Below, in pieces: positions 34,564 through 48,781 of a stretch of DNA of 64,000 nucleotides (its first letter is position 1; each line of letters opens with the position of its first letter). Both the position numbers and the translations under genes were made by a program. Location: the NCBI RefSeq assembly GCF_002803075.1, contig NZ_NNBK01000011.1:62001-126000 (forward strand), in the 5' to 3' direction. The notes beneath the pieces were generated by a model that was not told the DNA's origin, searched no databases, and was given only the letters and a program-made list of their open reading frames with translations. This DNA comes from Streptomyces sp. CB01373 (lineage in GTDB: Bacteria > Actinomycetota > Actinomycetes > Streptomycetales > Streptomycetaceae).

Positions 34564-34950
34564 ATGGCGAAGCTCAGCCAGGAAGACCTGCTCGCGCAGT
34601 TCGAGGAGATGACCCTCATCGAGCTCTCCGAGTTCGTGAAGGCCTTCGAGGAGAAGTTCGACGTCACCGCCGCCGCTGCCGCGCCGGTCATGATCGCCGG
34701 TGCCGCCGGTGGCGCTGCCGCCGAGGCCGTCGAGGAGCAGGACGAGTTCGACGTCGTCCTCACCGGTGCCGGCGACAAGAAGATCCAGGTCATCAAGGTC
34801 GTGCGCGAGCTGACCTCCCTCGGCCTGAAGGAGGCCAAGGACCTGGTCGACGGTGCGCCGAAGCCCGTCCTCGAGAAGGTCAACAAGGAGGCCGCGGAGA
34901 AGGCCGCCGAGTCCCTCAAGGGCGCCGGCGCCTCCGTCGAGGTCAAGTAA
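34564..34950 (+). CDS. rplL: 50S ribosomal protein L7/L12
   Basis: 128 residues. N-terminal dimerisation domain (MAKLSQEDLLAQFEEMTLIE), Ala-rich hinge at about 42-60, and C-terminal factor-binding domain EFDVVLTGAGDKKIQVIKVV, LGLKEAKDLVDGAPKPV. It recruits translational GTPases. ATG 34564 has AAGGA 8-9 nt upstream. Confidence 0.97.
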   Translation: MAKLSQEDLLAQFEEMTLIELSEFVKAFEEKFDVTAAAAAPVMIAGAAGGAAAEAVEEQDEFDVVLTGAGDKKIQVIKVVRELTSLGLKEAKDLVDGAPKPVLEKVNKEAAEKAAESLKGAGASVEVK

Positions 34951-35023
34951 GACCTCACGGGTCCGCCAAGGACTCCTGCGCGCTGAACACGGCCCCGTAG
35001 GGCTGTAACGCGAACGCACCGAG

Positions 35024-35056
35024 GAGCGATCATCCATCCGGGTGGTCGCTCTTCGG
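35024..35056 (+). terminator. Hairpin downstream of rplL
   Basis: 9-bp stem GAGCGATCA / TGGTCGCTC (one wobble), followed by TTCGGCGTT. Likely partial termination or processing between rplJL and rpoBC. Confidence 0.55.
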
Positions 35057-35348
35057 CGTTCGAGGGGGCCGGTGCAGGCTGCCTTGCACCCGCGGCAGGG
35101 AGGGGTATGGTGATCATCGTCGTGCCTCCAGAGCTTCCGGCGGCGGGCTGCACGTGACGATGGCAGCATCCGGTTTGGCCATGGGAGGCCTTGACGAACC
35201 GCACGCAGCGCGCAATTCTCAGGGACGCGTCGTCACAAGGATCCGAATCCGAGGCATGGATCGACGACGAAGAGGGCAGTATCAGGGTGCGTTGAGGGCA
35301 GGCATGCCGCAGACGTTGACAACTACGAGGGTCTCAAAAAACCCGCAC

Positions 35349-35377
35349 TGGACATCAGTGTGCCATGTGGCTACACT
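35349..35377 (+). promoter_or_regulatory. Candidate rpoBC promoter
   Basis: TGGACA (35349-35354) and TACACT (35372-35377) with exactly 17 bp between, a near-consensus housekeeping promoter. Start would fall near 35384, giving a leader of about 175 nt. Confidence 0.65.
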
Positions 35378-35559
35378 GACCCTTTGCGCTGCCTGTTAGC
35401 TGTCCCCTGCCCGTCACCAGGGGCATGCCCTCGCCTCAGCGACGACGACCAGATCATCCTTGACCTGGCCTTTCGGCCCGATCAGGACGACCTGTCCGCA
35501 AGCGTCGGCGGGGGGCCGGTACGCGCGTAGTGAGTCCGAGCCCTCGGAAGGACCCCCTC

Positions 35560-38500
35560 TTGGCCGCCTCGCGCAACGCCTCGACCGCGAATACGAACAA
35601 CGGCGCCAGCACCGCCCCGCTGCGCATCTCCTTTGCAAAGATCAAGGAGCCCCTCGAGGTTCCGAACCTTCTCGCGCTGCAAACCGAGAGCTTCGACTGG
35701 CTGCTCGGCAACGACGCGTGGAAGGCTCGCGTCGAGGACGCTCTGGAGTCCGGTCAGGACGTCCCCACCAAGTCCGGCCTCGAGGAGATCTTCGAGGAGA
35801 TCTCCCCGATCGAGGACTTCTCCGGGTCGATGTCGCTGACGTTCCGCGACCACCGCTTCGAGCCGCCCAAGAACTCGATCGACGAGTGCAAGGAGCGCGA
35901 CTTCACGTTCGCGGCCCCGCTCTTCGTCACCGCTGAGTTCACCAACAACGAGACCGGCGAGATCAAGTCCCAGACCGTCTTCATGGGCGACTTCCCGCTC
36001 ATGACGAACAAGGGCACTTTCGTCATCAACGGCACCGAGCGTGTCGTGGTGTCCCAGCTGGTCCGTTCCCCCGGTGTCTACTTCGACTCCTCCATCGACA
36101 AGACGTCCGACAAGGACATCTTCTCCGCCAAGATCATCCCGTCCCGGGGTGCCTGGCTGGAGATGGAGATCGACAAGCGCGACATGGTCGGTGTCCGCAT
36201 CGACCGCAAGCGCAAGCAGTCGGTCACCGTCCTGCTGAAGGCGCTCGGCTGGACCAACGAGCAGATCCTCGAGGAGTTCGGCGAGTACGAGTCGATGCGC
36301 GCCACCCTGGAGAAGGACCACACCCAGGGCCAGGACGACGCGCTGCTGGACATCTACCGCAAGCTGCGCCCGGGCGAGCCCCCCACGCGTGAGGCCGCGC
36401 AGACGCTGCTCGAGAACCTGTACTTCAACCCCAAGCGCTACGACCTGGCCAAGGTCGGCCGCTACAAGGTCAACAAGAAGCTGGGTGCGGACGCCCCGCT
36501 GGACGCGGGCATCCTGACCGTCGAGGACGTCATCTCGACGATCAAGTACCTGGTGAAGCTGCACGCCGGCGAGATCGAGACCACCGGTGACAACGGCGGG
36601 ATGATCGTCGTCGAGACCGACGACATCGACCACTTCGGCAACCGCCGTCTGCGCAGCGTGGGCGAGCTCATCCAGAACCAGGTCCGCACCGGTCTGGCCC
36701 GTATGGAGCGCGTCGTCCGCGAGCGCATGACCACGCAGGACGTCGAGGCGATCACGCCGCAGACCCTGATCAACATCCGGCCGGTCGTCGCCTCCATCAA
36801 GGAGTTCTTCGGCACCAGCCAGCTGTCGCAGTTCATGGACCAGAACAACCCGCTGTCGGGTCTCACCCACAAGCGCCGCCTGTCGGCCCTTGGCCCGGGT
36901 GGTCTCTCCCGTGAGCGGGCCGGCTTCGAGGTCCGTGACGTGCACCCCTCGCACTACGGCCGCATGTGCCCGATCGAGACGCCTGAAGGCCCGAACATCG
37001 GTCTGATCGGCTCGCTCGCCTCCTACGGCCGGGTCAACGCGTTCGGTTTCGTCGAGACCCCGTACCGCAAGGTCAACGACGGCCAGGTCACCGACGAGGT
37101 CGACTACCTGACCGCCGACGAGGAGGACCGCTTCGTCATCGCGCAGGCCAACGCCACGCTCGGCGACGACCTGCGGTTCGCCGAGGCCCGCGTGCTGGTC
37201 CGCCGCCGTGGCGGCGAGGTCGACTACGTCAGCCCCGAGGACGTCGACTACATGGACGTCTCGCCGCGCCAGATGGTGTCGGTCGCGACCGCCATGATCC
37301 CCTTCCTCGAGCACGACGACGCCAACCGTGCCCTCATGGGCGCGAACATGATGCGCCAGGCCGTTCCGCTCATCAAGTCGGAGTCCCCGCTCGTCGGCAC
37401 CGGCATGGAGTACCGCTCCGCCGTCGACGCCGGCGACGTCGTCAAGGCCGAGAAGGCCGGTGTGGTCCAGGAGATCTCCGCCGACTACATCACCACGACC
37501 AACGACGACGGCACGTACATCACGTACCGCCTGGCCAAGTTCGCCCGTTCCAACCAGGGCACCTCGGTCAACCAGAAGGTCATCGTCAACGAGGGCGACC
37601 GTGTCATCGAGGGCCAGGTCCTCGCCGACGGCCCGGCCACCCAGAACGGCGAGATGGCGCTCGGCAAGAACCTGCTGGTCGCGTTCATGCCGTGGGAGGG
37701 TCACAACTACGAGGACGCGATCATCCTGTCGCAGCGCCTCGTCCAGGACGACGTCCTCTCCTCGATCCACATCGAGGAGCACGAGGTCGACGCCCGTGAC
37801 ACCAAGCTCGGCCCCGAGGAGATCACCCGGGACATCCCGAACGTCTCCGAGGAGGTCCTCGCCGACCTCGACGAGCGCGGCATCATCCGCATCGGCGCCG
37901 AGGTCATCGCCGGCGACATCCTCGTCGGCAAGGTGACCCCGAAGGGCGAGACCGAGCTGACCCCCGAGGAGCGCCTGCTGCGCGCGATCTTCGGTGAGAA
38001 GGCCCGTGAGGTCCGTGACACCTCGCTGAAGGTGCCGCACGGCGAGACCGGCAAGGTCATCGGCGTGCGCGTCTTCGACCGCGAGGAGGGCGACGAGCTG
38101 CCGCCGGGCGTGAACCAGCTGGTCCGCGTCTACGTCGCGCAGAAGCGCAAGATCACCGACGGTGACAAGCTCGCCGGCCGTCACGGCAACAAGGGCGTCA
38201 TCTCGAAGATCCTGCCGATCGAGGACATGCCGTTCCTGGAGGACGGCACCCCGGTCGACATCATCCTCAACCCGCTGGGTGTGCCGTCCCGAATGAACCC
38301 GGGACAGGTCCTGGAGATCCACCTCGGCTGGCTCGCCAGCCGCGGCTGGGACGTCTCCGGCCTCGCGGACGAGTGGGCCGAGCGCCTCCAGGCCATCGGC
38401 GCCGACCAGGTCGCCCCCGGCACCAACGTGGCCACCCCGGTCTTCGACGGTGCCCGTGAGGACGAGCTGGCGGGTCTGCTCCAGCACACCATCCCGAACC

Positions 38501-39045
38501 GCGACGGCGACCGCATGGTCCTCCCGTCCGGCAAGGCGCAGCTGTTCGACGGCCGTAGCGGTGAGCCGTTCCCGGAACCGATCTCGGTCGGCTACATGTA
38601 CATCCTGAAGCTGCACCACCTGGTCGACGACAAGCTGCACGCGCGTTCGACCGGTCCGTACTCGATGATCACCCAGCAGCCGCTGGGTGGTAAGGCCCAG
38701 TTCGGTGGCCAGCGCTTCGGCGAGATGGAGGTGTGGGCCCTCGAGGCCTACGGCGCCGCCTACGCCCTCCAGGAGCTGCTGACCATCAAGTCCGACGACG
38801 TCACCGGCCGCGTGAAGGTCTACGAGGCCATCGTCAAGGGCGAGAACATCCCCGAGCCCGGCATCCCCGAGTCCTTCAAGGTGCTCATCAAGGAGATGCA
38901 GTCCCTGTGCCTGAACGTGGAGGTGCTGTCCAGCGACGGTATGTCCATCGAGATGCGTGACACCGACGAGGATGTCTTCCGCGCCGCGGAGGAGCTCGGC
39001 ATCGACCTGTCCCGGCGCGAGCCGAGCAGCGTCGAAGAGGTCTGA
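35560..39045 (+). CDS. rpoB: DNA-directed RNA polymerase subunit beta
   Basis: 1161 residues from a TTG start at 35560 (LAASRNASTANTNN, read as Met), with GGAAGGA 8 nt upstream; this length equals that known for S. coelicolor RpoB. An in-frame GTG at 35530 would add ten residues. The rifampicin region (about 418-450) carries FMDQNNPLSGLTHKRRL and SALGPGGL, with the Asp, His, Arg and Ser targets all wild type, so no target-site resistance is predicted. The C-terminal half has DGDKLAGRHGNKGVISK and PLGGKAQFGGQRFGEMEVWA. Forms the catalytic core with RpoC. Confidence 0.97.
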   Translation: MAASRNASTANTNNGASTAPLRISFAKIKEPLEVPNLLALQTESFDWLLGNDAWKARVEDALESGQDVPTKSGLEEIFEEISPIEDFSGSMSLTFRDHRFEPPKNSIDECKERDFTFAAPLFVTAEFTNNETGEIKSQTVFMGDFPLMTNKGTFVINGTERVVVSQLVRSPGVYFDSSIDKTSDKDIFSAKIIPSRGAWLEMEIDKRDMVGVRIDRKRKQSVTVLLKALGWTNEQILEEFGEYESMRATLEKDHTQGQDDALLDIYRKLRPGEPPTREAAQTLLENLYFNPKRYDLAKVGRYKVNKKLGADAPLDAGILTVEDVISTIKYLVKLHAGEIETTGDNGGMIVVETDDIDHFGNRRLRSVGELIQNQVRTGLARMERVVRERMTTQDVEAITPQTLINIRPVVASIKEFFGTSQLSQFMDQNNPLSGLTHKRRLSALGPGGLSRERAGFEVRDVHPSHYGRMCPIETPEGPNIGLIGSLASYGRVNAFGFVETPYRKVNDGQVTDEVDYLTADEEDRFVIAQANATLGDDLRFAEARVLVRRRGGEVDYVSPEDVDYMDVSPRQMVSVATAMIPFLEHDDANRALMGANMMRQAVPLIKSESPLVGTGMEYRSAVDAGDVVKAEKAGVVQEISADYITTTNDDGTYITYRLAKFARSNQGTSVNQKVIVNEGDRVIEGQVLADGPATQNGEMALGKNLLVAFMPWEGHNYEDAIILSQRLVQDDVLSSIHIEEHEVDARDTKLGPEEITRDIPNVSEEVLADLDERGIIRIGAEVIAGDILVGKVTPKGETELTPEERLLRAIFGEKAREVRDTSLKVPHGETGKVIGVRVFDREEGDELPPGVNQLVRVYVAQKRKITDGDKLAGRHGNKGVISKILPIEDMPFLEDGTPVDIILNPLGVPSRMNPGQVLEIHLGWLASRGWDVSGLADEWAERLQAIGADQVAPGTNVATPVFDGAREDELAGLLQHTIPNRDGDRMVLPSGKAQLFDGRSGEPFPEPISVGYMYILKLHHLVDDKLHARSTGPYSMITQQPLGGKAQFGGQRFGEMEVWALEAYGAAYALQELLTIKSDDVTGRVKVYEAIVKGENIPEPGIPESFKVLIKEMQSLCLNVEVLSSDGMSIEMRDTDEDVFRAAEELGIDLSRREPSSVEEV

Positions 39046-39053
39046 CGGGAGTC

Positions 39054-39083
39054 CGGCGGGCCTCCTGACCAGGAGGCCCGCCG
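39054..39083 (+). promoter_or_regulatory. Perfect hairpin between rpoB and rpoC
   Basis: 13-bp stem CGGCGGGCCTCCT / AGGAGGCCCGCCG with loop GACC, 8 nt after the rpoB stop. No T tract follows (ACCCCCAGG), so it is more likely an mRNA stability or processing element than a terminator. Confidence 0.7.
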
Positions 39084-39141
39084 ACCCCCAGGCCCCCGTT
39101 TCAGACCACAGACTTACAACCCTGAGAGGGATTGACGCATA

Positions 39142-43041
<3,900 letters not shown>

Positions 43042-43052
43042 GCGAGCAGCTT

Positions 43053-43095
43053 GAAGGGCGGCCACTCCCACTGCGGGGTGGCCGCCCTTCGGCGT
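43053..43095 (+). terminator. rpoBC terminator
   Basis: Stem GAAGGGCGGCCACTCC / GGGGTGGCCGCCCTTC (43053-43090) with a 6-nt loop and one T-G pair, 11 nt after the rpoC stop. Confidence 0.88.
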
Positions 43096-43226
43096 GTCCG
43101 CGGCGTGATTCGGCCATGGATGTCCGACGAACTTCGTTCAGTCCCCGAACGGGCGCGCCGTCCCGTAACGAGATGGCCCCCTTTGGCGCATGATGGAAGG
43201 ACACGCGCGGTCCGGGGGAGGTCCCA

Positions 43227-43820
43227 GTGTCGTACCAGCCGTCGTATCCGTCATGGCAGCCGATGCAGCCCACGCAGCCGATGCAGCCCATGCAGCCCTG
43301 GCAGCGGGGACAGGGGGTCCCGCAGCCGTGGCAGGGCCCGGGCAGCCCGTCGATGCTGGCTTCCCACGCAGACCGCGAGCGGGCCGTGGACGTGCTCAGG
43401 GCGGGATTCGGCGAGGGCCGCCTGGACGAACGGGAACTCGACCAGCGCATCGCACGGGCGTACCAGGCGCGTACGGTCGGGGAGCTGGCGCTGCTGGTGG
43501 CGGACCTGCCGCAGGGGCCGGTGCCGCTCACCTCGGCGGTGGCCCCGATCGCGCCGTCCACGTTCCTGCCGGTGCCGCCGCCCACCAACGGCAAGGCCGT
43601 CGGCTCCCTGGTCTGCGGGGTGCTCACGCTGATGACGGCCGGTGTGACGGGCCTGCCGGCGGTGGTCCTGGGACACGCCGCCCGCGCGGAGATGCGCCGC
43701 ACCGGGGAGGGCGGTGACGGCCTCGCGCTGGCCGGGCTGGTCCTGGGCTGGCTGTCCGTCGCGGGCTGGGCGGTGGTCCTGACCCTGCTCGTCATCGCCG
43801 GGATCGCGGGGTCGGGATGA
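43227..43820 (+). CDS. DUF1707 and DUF4190 domain membrane protein
   Basis: 197 residues. A Gln/Met/Pro-rich head with repeated QPMQP units (about 11-25), the DUF1707 SHOCT-like helix pair at about 44-96 (ADRERAVDVLRAGFGEGRLD and ELDQRIARAYQARTVGELAL), then two membrane helices of DUF4190 type at about 122-150 and 165-193. DUF1707 is common in actinobacterial membrane proteins; no function is proven. GTG 43227 with GGGGGAGG upstream. Isolated between the rpoBC terminator and the rpsL promoter. Confidence 0.85.
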   Translation: MSYQPSYPSWQPMQPTQPMQPMQPWQRGQGVPQPWQGPGSPSMLASHADRERAVDVLRAGFGEGRLDERELDQRIARAYQARTVGELALLVADLPQGPVPLTSAVAPIAPSTFLPVPPPTNGKAVGSLVCGVLTLMTAGVTGLPAVVLGHAARAEMRRTGEGGDGLALAGLVLGWLSVAGWAVVLTLLVIAGIAGSG

Positions 43821-43927
43821 CGCGGGCATTCCGCTGTTCGAAGATCACATTCCGTGAATTCGAAGATCGCCCGCGGGTCCCGGACTTGACAAGACCCGCG
43901 GGGCGCGGCGTGCGGGGCCCATTTGTT

Positions 43928-43956
43928 TTGACCACAGCGAATGAGGTAGGTACGCT
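43928..43956 (+). promoter_or_regulatory. Candidate str operon promoter
   Basis: TTGACC (43928-43933) and TACGCT (43951-43956) with a 17-bp spacer, in the 332-bp gap before rpsL. A transcript from here has a leader of about 190 nt, which contains the shared hairpin at 44078. Confidence 0.65.
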
Positions 43957-44077
43957 CAGACCTTGTGCCTGGGGTGTGCCCTGGCTTTCGTGCGTGCCTT
44001 CAAACCGCACCGGGAGCCGTTGACGGCCACCGTGATCTAGCGCCTCTTTCTGCCTTGCGGTGGGAGTCTGCGGGATT

Positions 44078-44114
44078 CGACACACCCGACCGCGTGGGTC
44101 GGCGGTGTTCCAGG
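44078..44114 (+). promoter_or_regulatory. Hairpin element in the rpsL leader, shared with the rpsJ leader
   Basis: Bases 44078-44102 (CGACACACCCGACC then GCGTGGGTCGG) are identical over 25 nt to 59895-59919 upstream of rpsJ. CCGACC pairs with GGTCGG around GCGTG; in this copy the flanking ACAC/GTGT can extend the stem. It ends about 50 nt before the rpsL start codon. Confidence 0.8.
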
Positions 44115-44152
44115 TTAGCTGTACCCATCGGCACACAGAAACCGGAGAAGTA

Positions 44153-44524
44153 GTGCCTACGATCCAGCAGCTGGTCCGCAAGGGCCGGCAGGACAAGGTC
44201 GAGAAGAACAAGACGCCCGCACTCGAGGGTTCGCCCCAGCGTCGTGGCGTCTGCACGCGTGTGTTCACGACCACTCCGAAGAAGCCGAACTCGGCCCTCC
44301 GTAAGGTCGCGCGTGTGCGTCTGACCAGCGGCATCGAGGTCACGGCTTACATTCCGGGTGAGGGACACAACCTGCAGGAGCACTCCATCGTGCTCGTGCG
44401 CGGCGGCCGTGTGAAGGACCTGCCGGGTGTTCGCTACAAGATCATCCGCGGTTCGCTCGACACCCAGGGTGTCAAGAACCGCAAGCAGGCTCGCAGCCGT
44501 TACGGCGCCAAGAAGGAGAAGTAA
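44153..44524 (+). CDS. rpsL: 30S ribosomal protein S12
   Basis: 123 residues, VPTIQQLVRKGRQDKVEKNK to KKEK. The decoding-site loops FTTTPKKPNSALRKVARVRL and GGRVKDLPGVRYKIIRG carry Lys at both positions where streptomycin-resistance changes are known, so the sequence is wild type. GTG 44153 with CCGGAGAAG upstream. First gene of the str operon; S7 follows after 2 bp. Confidence 0.97.
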   Translation: MPTIQQLVRKGRQDKVEKNKTPALEGSPQRRGVCTRVFTTTPKKPNSALRKVARVRLTSGIEVTAYIPGEGHNLQEHSIVLVRGGRVKDLPGVRYKIIRGSLDTQGVKNRKQARSRYGAKKEK

Positions 44525-44526
44525 GA

Positions 44527-44997
44527 ATGCCTCGTAAGGGCCCCGCCCCGAAGCGCCCGGTCATCATCGACCCGGTCTACGGCTCTCCTCTGGTGACCTC
44601 CCTGATCAACAAGGTGCTGCTGAACGGCAAGCGCTCCACCGCCGAGCGCATCGTCTACGGTGCCATGGAGGGTCTGCGTGAGAAGACGGGCAACGACCCG
44701 ATCATCACGCTGAAGCGCGCGCTTGAGAACATCAAGCCGACCCTCGAGGTCAAGTCCCGTCGTGTCGGTGGCGCCACGTACCAGGTTCCGATCGAGGTCA
44801 AGCCCGGTCGTGCCAACACCCTGGCGCTGCGCTGGCTGGTCGGTTACTCCCGCGCCCGTCGCGAGAAGACCATGACCGAGCGCCTGCTCAACGAGCTCCT
44901 CGACGCCTCCAACGGCCTCGGTGCCGCGGTGAAGAAGCGCGAGGACACGCACAAGATGGCCGAGTCCAACAAGGCCTTCGCGCACTACCGCTGGTAG
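44527..44997 (+). CDS. rpsG: 30S ribosomal protein S7
   Basis: 156 residues, MPRKGPAPKRPVIIDPVYGS to AFAHYRW. Family block NKVLLNGKRSTAERIVYGAM. Nucleates the 30S head. ATG 44527 lies 2 bp after the rpsL stop with AAGGAGAAG overlapping the end of rpsL, so translation is probably coupled. fusA starts 39 bp later. Confidence 0.97.
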   Translation: MPRKGPAPKRPVIIDPVYGSPLVTSLINKVLLNGKRSTAERIVYGAMEGLREKTGNDPIITLKRALENIKPTLEVKSRRVGGATYQVPIEVKPGRANTLALRWLVGYSRARREKTMTERLLNELLDASNGLGAAVKKREDTHKMAESNKAFAHYRW

Positions 44998-45036
44998 TCG
45001 CTACCCCATCGAGAACCGAGAGAAGACTGAAGCCTT

Positions 45037-47163
45037 ATGGCTACCACTTCACTTGACCTGGCCCATGTCCGCAACATCGGGATCATGGCCCACATCGACG
45101 CGGGCAAGACGACCACCACCGAGCGGATCCTGTTCTACACCGGTGTGTCCTACAAGATCGGTGAGACCCACGAGGGTTCCGCCACGATGGACTGGATGGA
45201 GCAGGAGCAGGAGCGTGGCATCACGATCACCTCTGCTGCCACCACCTGTCACTGGCCGCTGGACAACGTCGACCACACGATCAACATCATCGACACGCCG
45301 GGTCACGTCGACTTCACCGTCGAGGTGGAGCGCTCCCTGCGTGTGCTCGACGGTGCCGTGACGGTGTTCGACGGCGTCGCCGGTGTCGAGCCCCAGTCCG
45401 AGACGGTGTGGCGTCAGGCGGACCGCTACGGCGTTCCCCGCATCTGCTTCGTGAACAAGCTCGACCGCACCGGTGCCGAGTTCCACCGCTGCGTCGACAT
45501 GATCAAGGACCGCCTGGGCGCGCAGCCGCTGGTCATGCAGCTGCCGATCGGTGCCGAGGCCGACTTCAAGGGCGTTGTGGACCTGGTCCGCATGAAGGCG
45601 CTCGTGTGGTCCGCCGAGGCCGCCAAGGGCGAGATGTACGACGTCGTCGACATCCCGGCCACGCACACCGAGGCCGCCGAGGAGTGGCACGGCAAGCTGG
45701 TCGAGGCCGTCGCGGAGAACGACGAAGAGATCATGGAGCTGTACCTGGAGGGCAACGAGCCCACCGAGGAGCAGCTGCACGCCGCGATCCGTCGTATCAC
45801 CATCGCGTCCGGCAAGGCCTCCGAGACCACGATCACCCCGGTGTTCTGTGGCACCGCGTTCAAGAACAAGGGCGTTCAGCCCCTGCTCGACGCGGTCGTG
45901 CGCTACCTCCCCACGCCGCTCGACGTCGAGGCCATCGAGGGCCACGCCGTGGGCAACGCGGAAGAGGTCATCAAGCGCAAGCCGTCCGAGGACGAGCCGC
46001 TGGCCGCGCTCGCGTTCAAGATCATGAGCGACCCGCACCTGGGCAAGCTCACCTTCGTCCGGGTCTACTCGGGCCGCCTGGAGTCCGGCACCGCCGTGCT
46101 GAACTCCGTCAAGGGCAAGAAGGAGCGCATCGGCAAGATCTACCGCATGCACGCCAACAAGCGTGAGGAGATCCCGTCGGTGGGCGCCGGTGACATCGTC
46201 GCCGTCATGGGTCTGAAGCAGACCACGACCGGTGAGACGCTGTCCGACGACAAGAACCCGGTCATCCTGGAGTCCATGGACTTCCCGGCGCCGGTCATCC
46301 AGGTCGCCATCGAGCCCAAGTCGAAGGGCGACCAGGAGAAGCTGGGCATCGCGATCCAGCGCCTGGCCGAGGAGGACCCGTCCTTCCAGGTCCACTCGGA
46401 CGAGGAGACCGGCCAGACCATCATCGGCGGTATGGGCGAGCTGCACCTCGAGGTGCTGGTCGACCGCATGCGCCGTGAGTTCAAGGTCGAGGCCAACGTC
46501 GGCAAGCCGCAGGTCGCCTACCGCGAGACCATCCGCAAGGCGGTCGAGCGGGTCGACTACACGCACAAGAAGCAGACTGGTGGTACCGGCCAGTTCGCCA
46601 AGGTGCAGATCGCGATCGAGCCGATCGAGGGCGGCGACGCCTCGTACGAGTTCGTGAACAAGGTCACCGGTGGTCGCGTTCCGAAGGAGTACATCCCCTC
46701 GGTCGACGCCGGCGCCCAGGAAGCGATGCAGTTCGGCATCCTGGCCGGCTACGAGATGACGGGCGTCCGCGTCACGCTTCTCGACGGTGGCTACCACGAG
46801 GTCGACTCCTCCGAGCTCGCGTTCAAGATCGCCGGTTCGCAGGCCTTCAAGGAGGCCGCGCGCAAGGCCAGCCCCGTGCTGCTCGAGCCGATGATGGCCG
46901 TCGAGGTCACCACGCCCGAGGACTACATGGGCGAGGTCATCGGCGACATCAACTCCCGCCGTGGCCAGATCCAGGCCATGGAGGAGCGGGCGGGTGCCCG
47001 TGTCGTGAAGGGCCTCGTGCCCCTCTCGGAGATGTTCGGCTACGTCGGCGACCTCCGCAGCAAGACGTCGGGTCGCGCAAGCTACTCGATGCAGTTCGAC
47101 TCCTACGCCGAGGTTCCGCGGAACGTCGCCGAGGAGATCATCGCGAAGGCCAAGGGCGAGTAA
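45037..47163 (+). CDS. fusA: Elongation factor G
   Basis: 708 residues. GTPase motifs: G1 AHIDAGKTTTTERI, switch RGITITSAA, G3 DTPGHVDFT and G4 NKLDRTGA; domain IV carries GGTGQFAKVQIAIEPI. Drives ribosome translocation and, with RRF, recycling. ATG 45037 with GAGAGAAG upstream. Full family length. Part of the str operon. Confidence 0.97.
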   Translation: MATTSLDLAHVRNIGIMAHIDAGKTTTTERILFYTGVSYKIGETHEGSATMDWMEQEQERGITITSAATTCHWPLDNVDHTINIIDTPGHVDFTVEVERSLRVLDGAVTVFDGVAGVEPQSETVWRQADRYGVPRICFVNKLDRTGAEFHRCVDMIKDRLGAQPLVMQLPIGAEADFKGVVDLVRMKALVWSAEAAKGEMYDVVDIPATHTEAAEEWHGKLVEAVAENDEEIMELYLEGNEPTEEQLHAAIRRITIASGKASETTITPVFCGTAFKNKGVQPLLDAVVRYLPTPLDVEAIEGHAVGNAEEVIKRKPSEDEPLAALAFKIMSDPHLGKLTFVRVYSGRLESGTAVLNSVKGKKERIGKIYRMHANKREEIPSVGAGDIVAVMGLKQTTTGETLSDDKNPVILESMDFPAPVIQVAIEPKSKGDQEKLGIAIQRLAEEDPSFQVHSDEETGQTIIGGMGELHLEVLVDRMRREFKVEANVGKPQVAYRETIRKAVERVDYTHKKQTGGTGQFAKVQIAIEPIEGGDASYEFVNKVTGGRVPKEYIPSVDAGAQEAMQFGILAGYEMTGVRVTLLDGGYHEVDSSELAFKIAGSQAFKEAARKASPVLLEPMMAVEVTTPEDYMGEVIGDINSRRGQIQAMEERAGARVVKGLVPLSEMFGYVGDLRSKTSGRASYSMQFDSYAEVPRNVAEEIIAKAKGE

Positions 47164-47205
47164 CTCACCTGAGTTCCAGCCTTTAGGCTTGACTCCGGAG
47201 CCTCT

Positions 47206-47259
47206 CGGGGCATTCCACGGATTCGCGGCCATTCGCCGCGCACTCGGAGGAATGCCCCG
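47206..47259 (+). promoter_or_regulatory. Nested hairpin between fusA and tuf
   Basis: CGGGGCATTCC (47206-47216) pairs with GGAATGCCCCG (47249-47259), enclosing GCGGC/GCCGC (47225-47239). The stem lies 78 nt before tuf and has no T tract after it, so it may be a processing or regulatory structure rather than a terminator. Confidence 0.6.
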
Positions 47260-47336
47260 GAGCTCCGGGCCATCCAGCAAAGATCACCTGGCGCCGATGA
47301 GTAAGGCGTACAGAACCACTCCACAGGAGGAACCCA

Positions 47337-48530
<1,194 letters not shown>

Positions 48531-48584
48531 GCTCACCGGCTTGCTGAAGGGTCCCTCGACCCGGTAGCTCCATCGCGAGCATCG

Positions 48585-48625
48585 GAAGGGCCCGTACGAC
48601 TCCGGTCGTACGGGCCCTTTCGCGT
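48585..48625 (+). terminator. tuf (str operon) terminator
   Basis: 16-bp perfect stem GAAGGGCCCGTACGAC / GTCGTACGGGCCCTTC-like with loop TCCG (48585-48620), followed by TTTCGCG. Confidence 0.9.
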
Positions 48626-48683
48626 ACCGGCCCGCGGGTTCGGTTTCCCCGGTGCGCAACGGCGCGGTGGGGTTCAGCTGTTA

Positions 48684-48695
48684 CGAAACTATTCG
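48684..48695 (+). promoter_or_regulatory. CGAA/TTCG palindrome upstream of the GH115 gene
   Basis: CGAAACTATTCG: CGAA and TTCG separated by 4 nt, in TTACGAAACTATTCGG, 86 bp before the GH115 start. It resembles CGAAA-N-TTTCG-type operators reported for LacI/BxlR regulators of Streptomyces hemicellulase genes. Confidence 0.45.
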
Positions 48696-48781
48696 GCGTG
48701 CACGACCCCTGGTTCACCGCAGGCCCCTCGTCCAACATTTGTCATGCCACTGACCAAATTCGGGTGTGTGAGGGGTGTGCC

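Larger units (their letters stand above)
34951..35559 (+). other. 609-bp gene-free region between rplL and rpoB
   Basis: No credible gene: short readings here (for example 35154-35399) have poor codon bias. It contains a hairpin after rplL (35024-35051), a good sigma-type promoter (35349-35377) and a leader of about 175 nt before rpoB with CCCCTG/CAGGGG-like stems near 35405-35425. rpoBC thus seems to have its own promoter in addition to read-through from rplJL. Confidence 0.7.

Noticed and set aside
35154..35399. An 81-residue reading upstream of rpoB
   Set aside because: Poor codon bias and it overlaps the candidate promoter; no RBS.
36811..36910. Rifampicin-resistance changes in RpoB
   Set aside because: All classical resistance positions carry the sensitive residues.
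45049..47280. A 743-codon minus-strand open frame across fusA
   Set aside because: Mirror of fusA codon bias; fusA itself is full length with all GTPase motifs.
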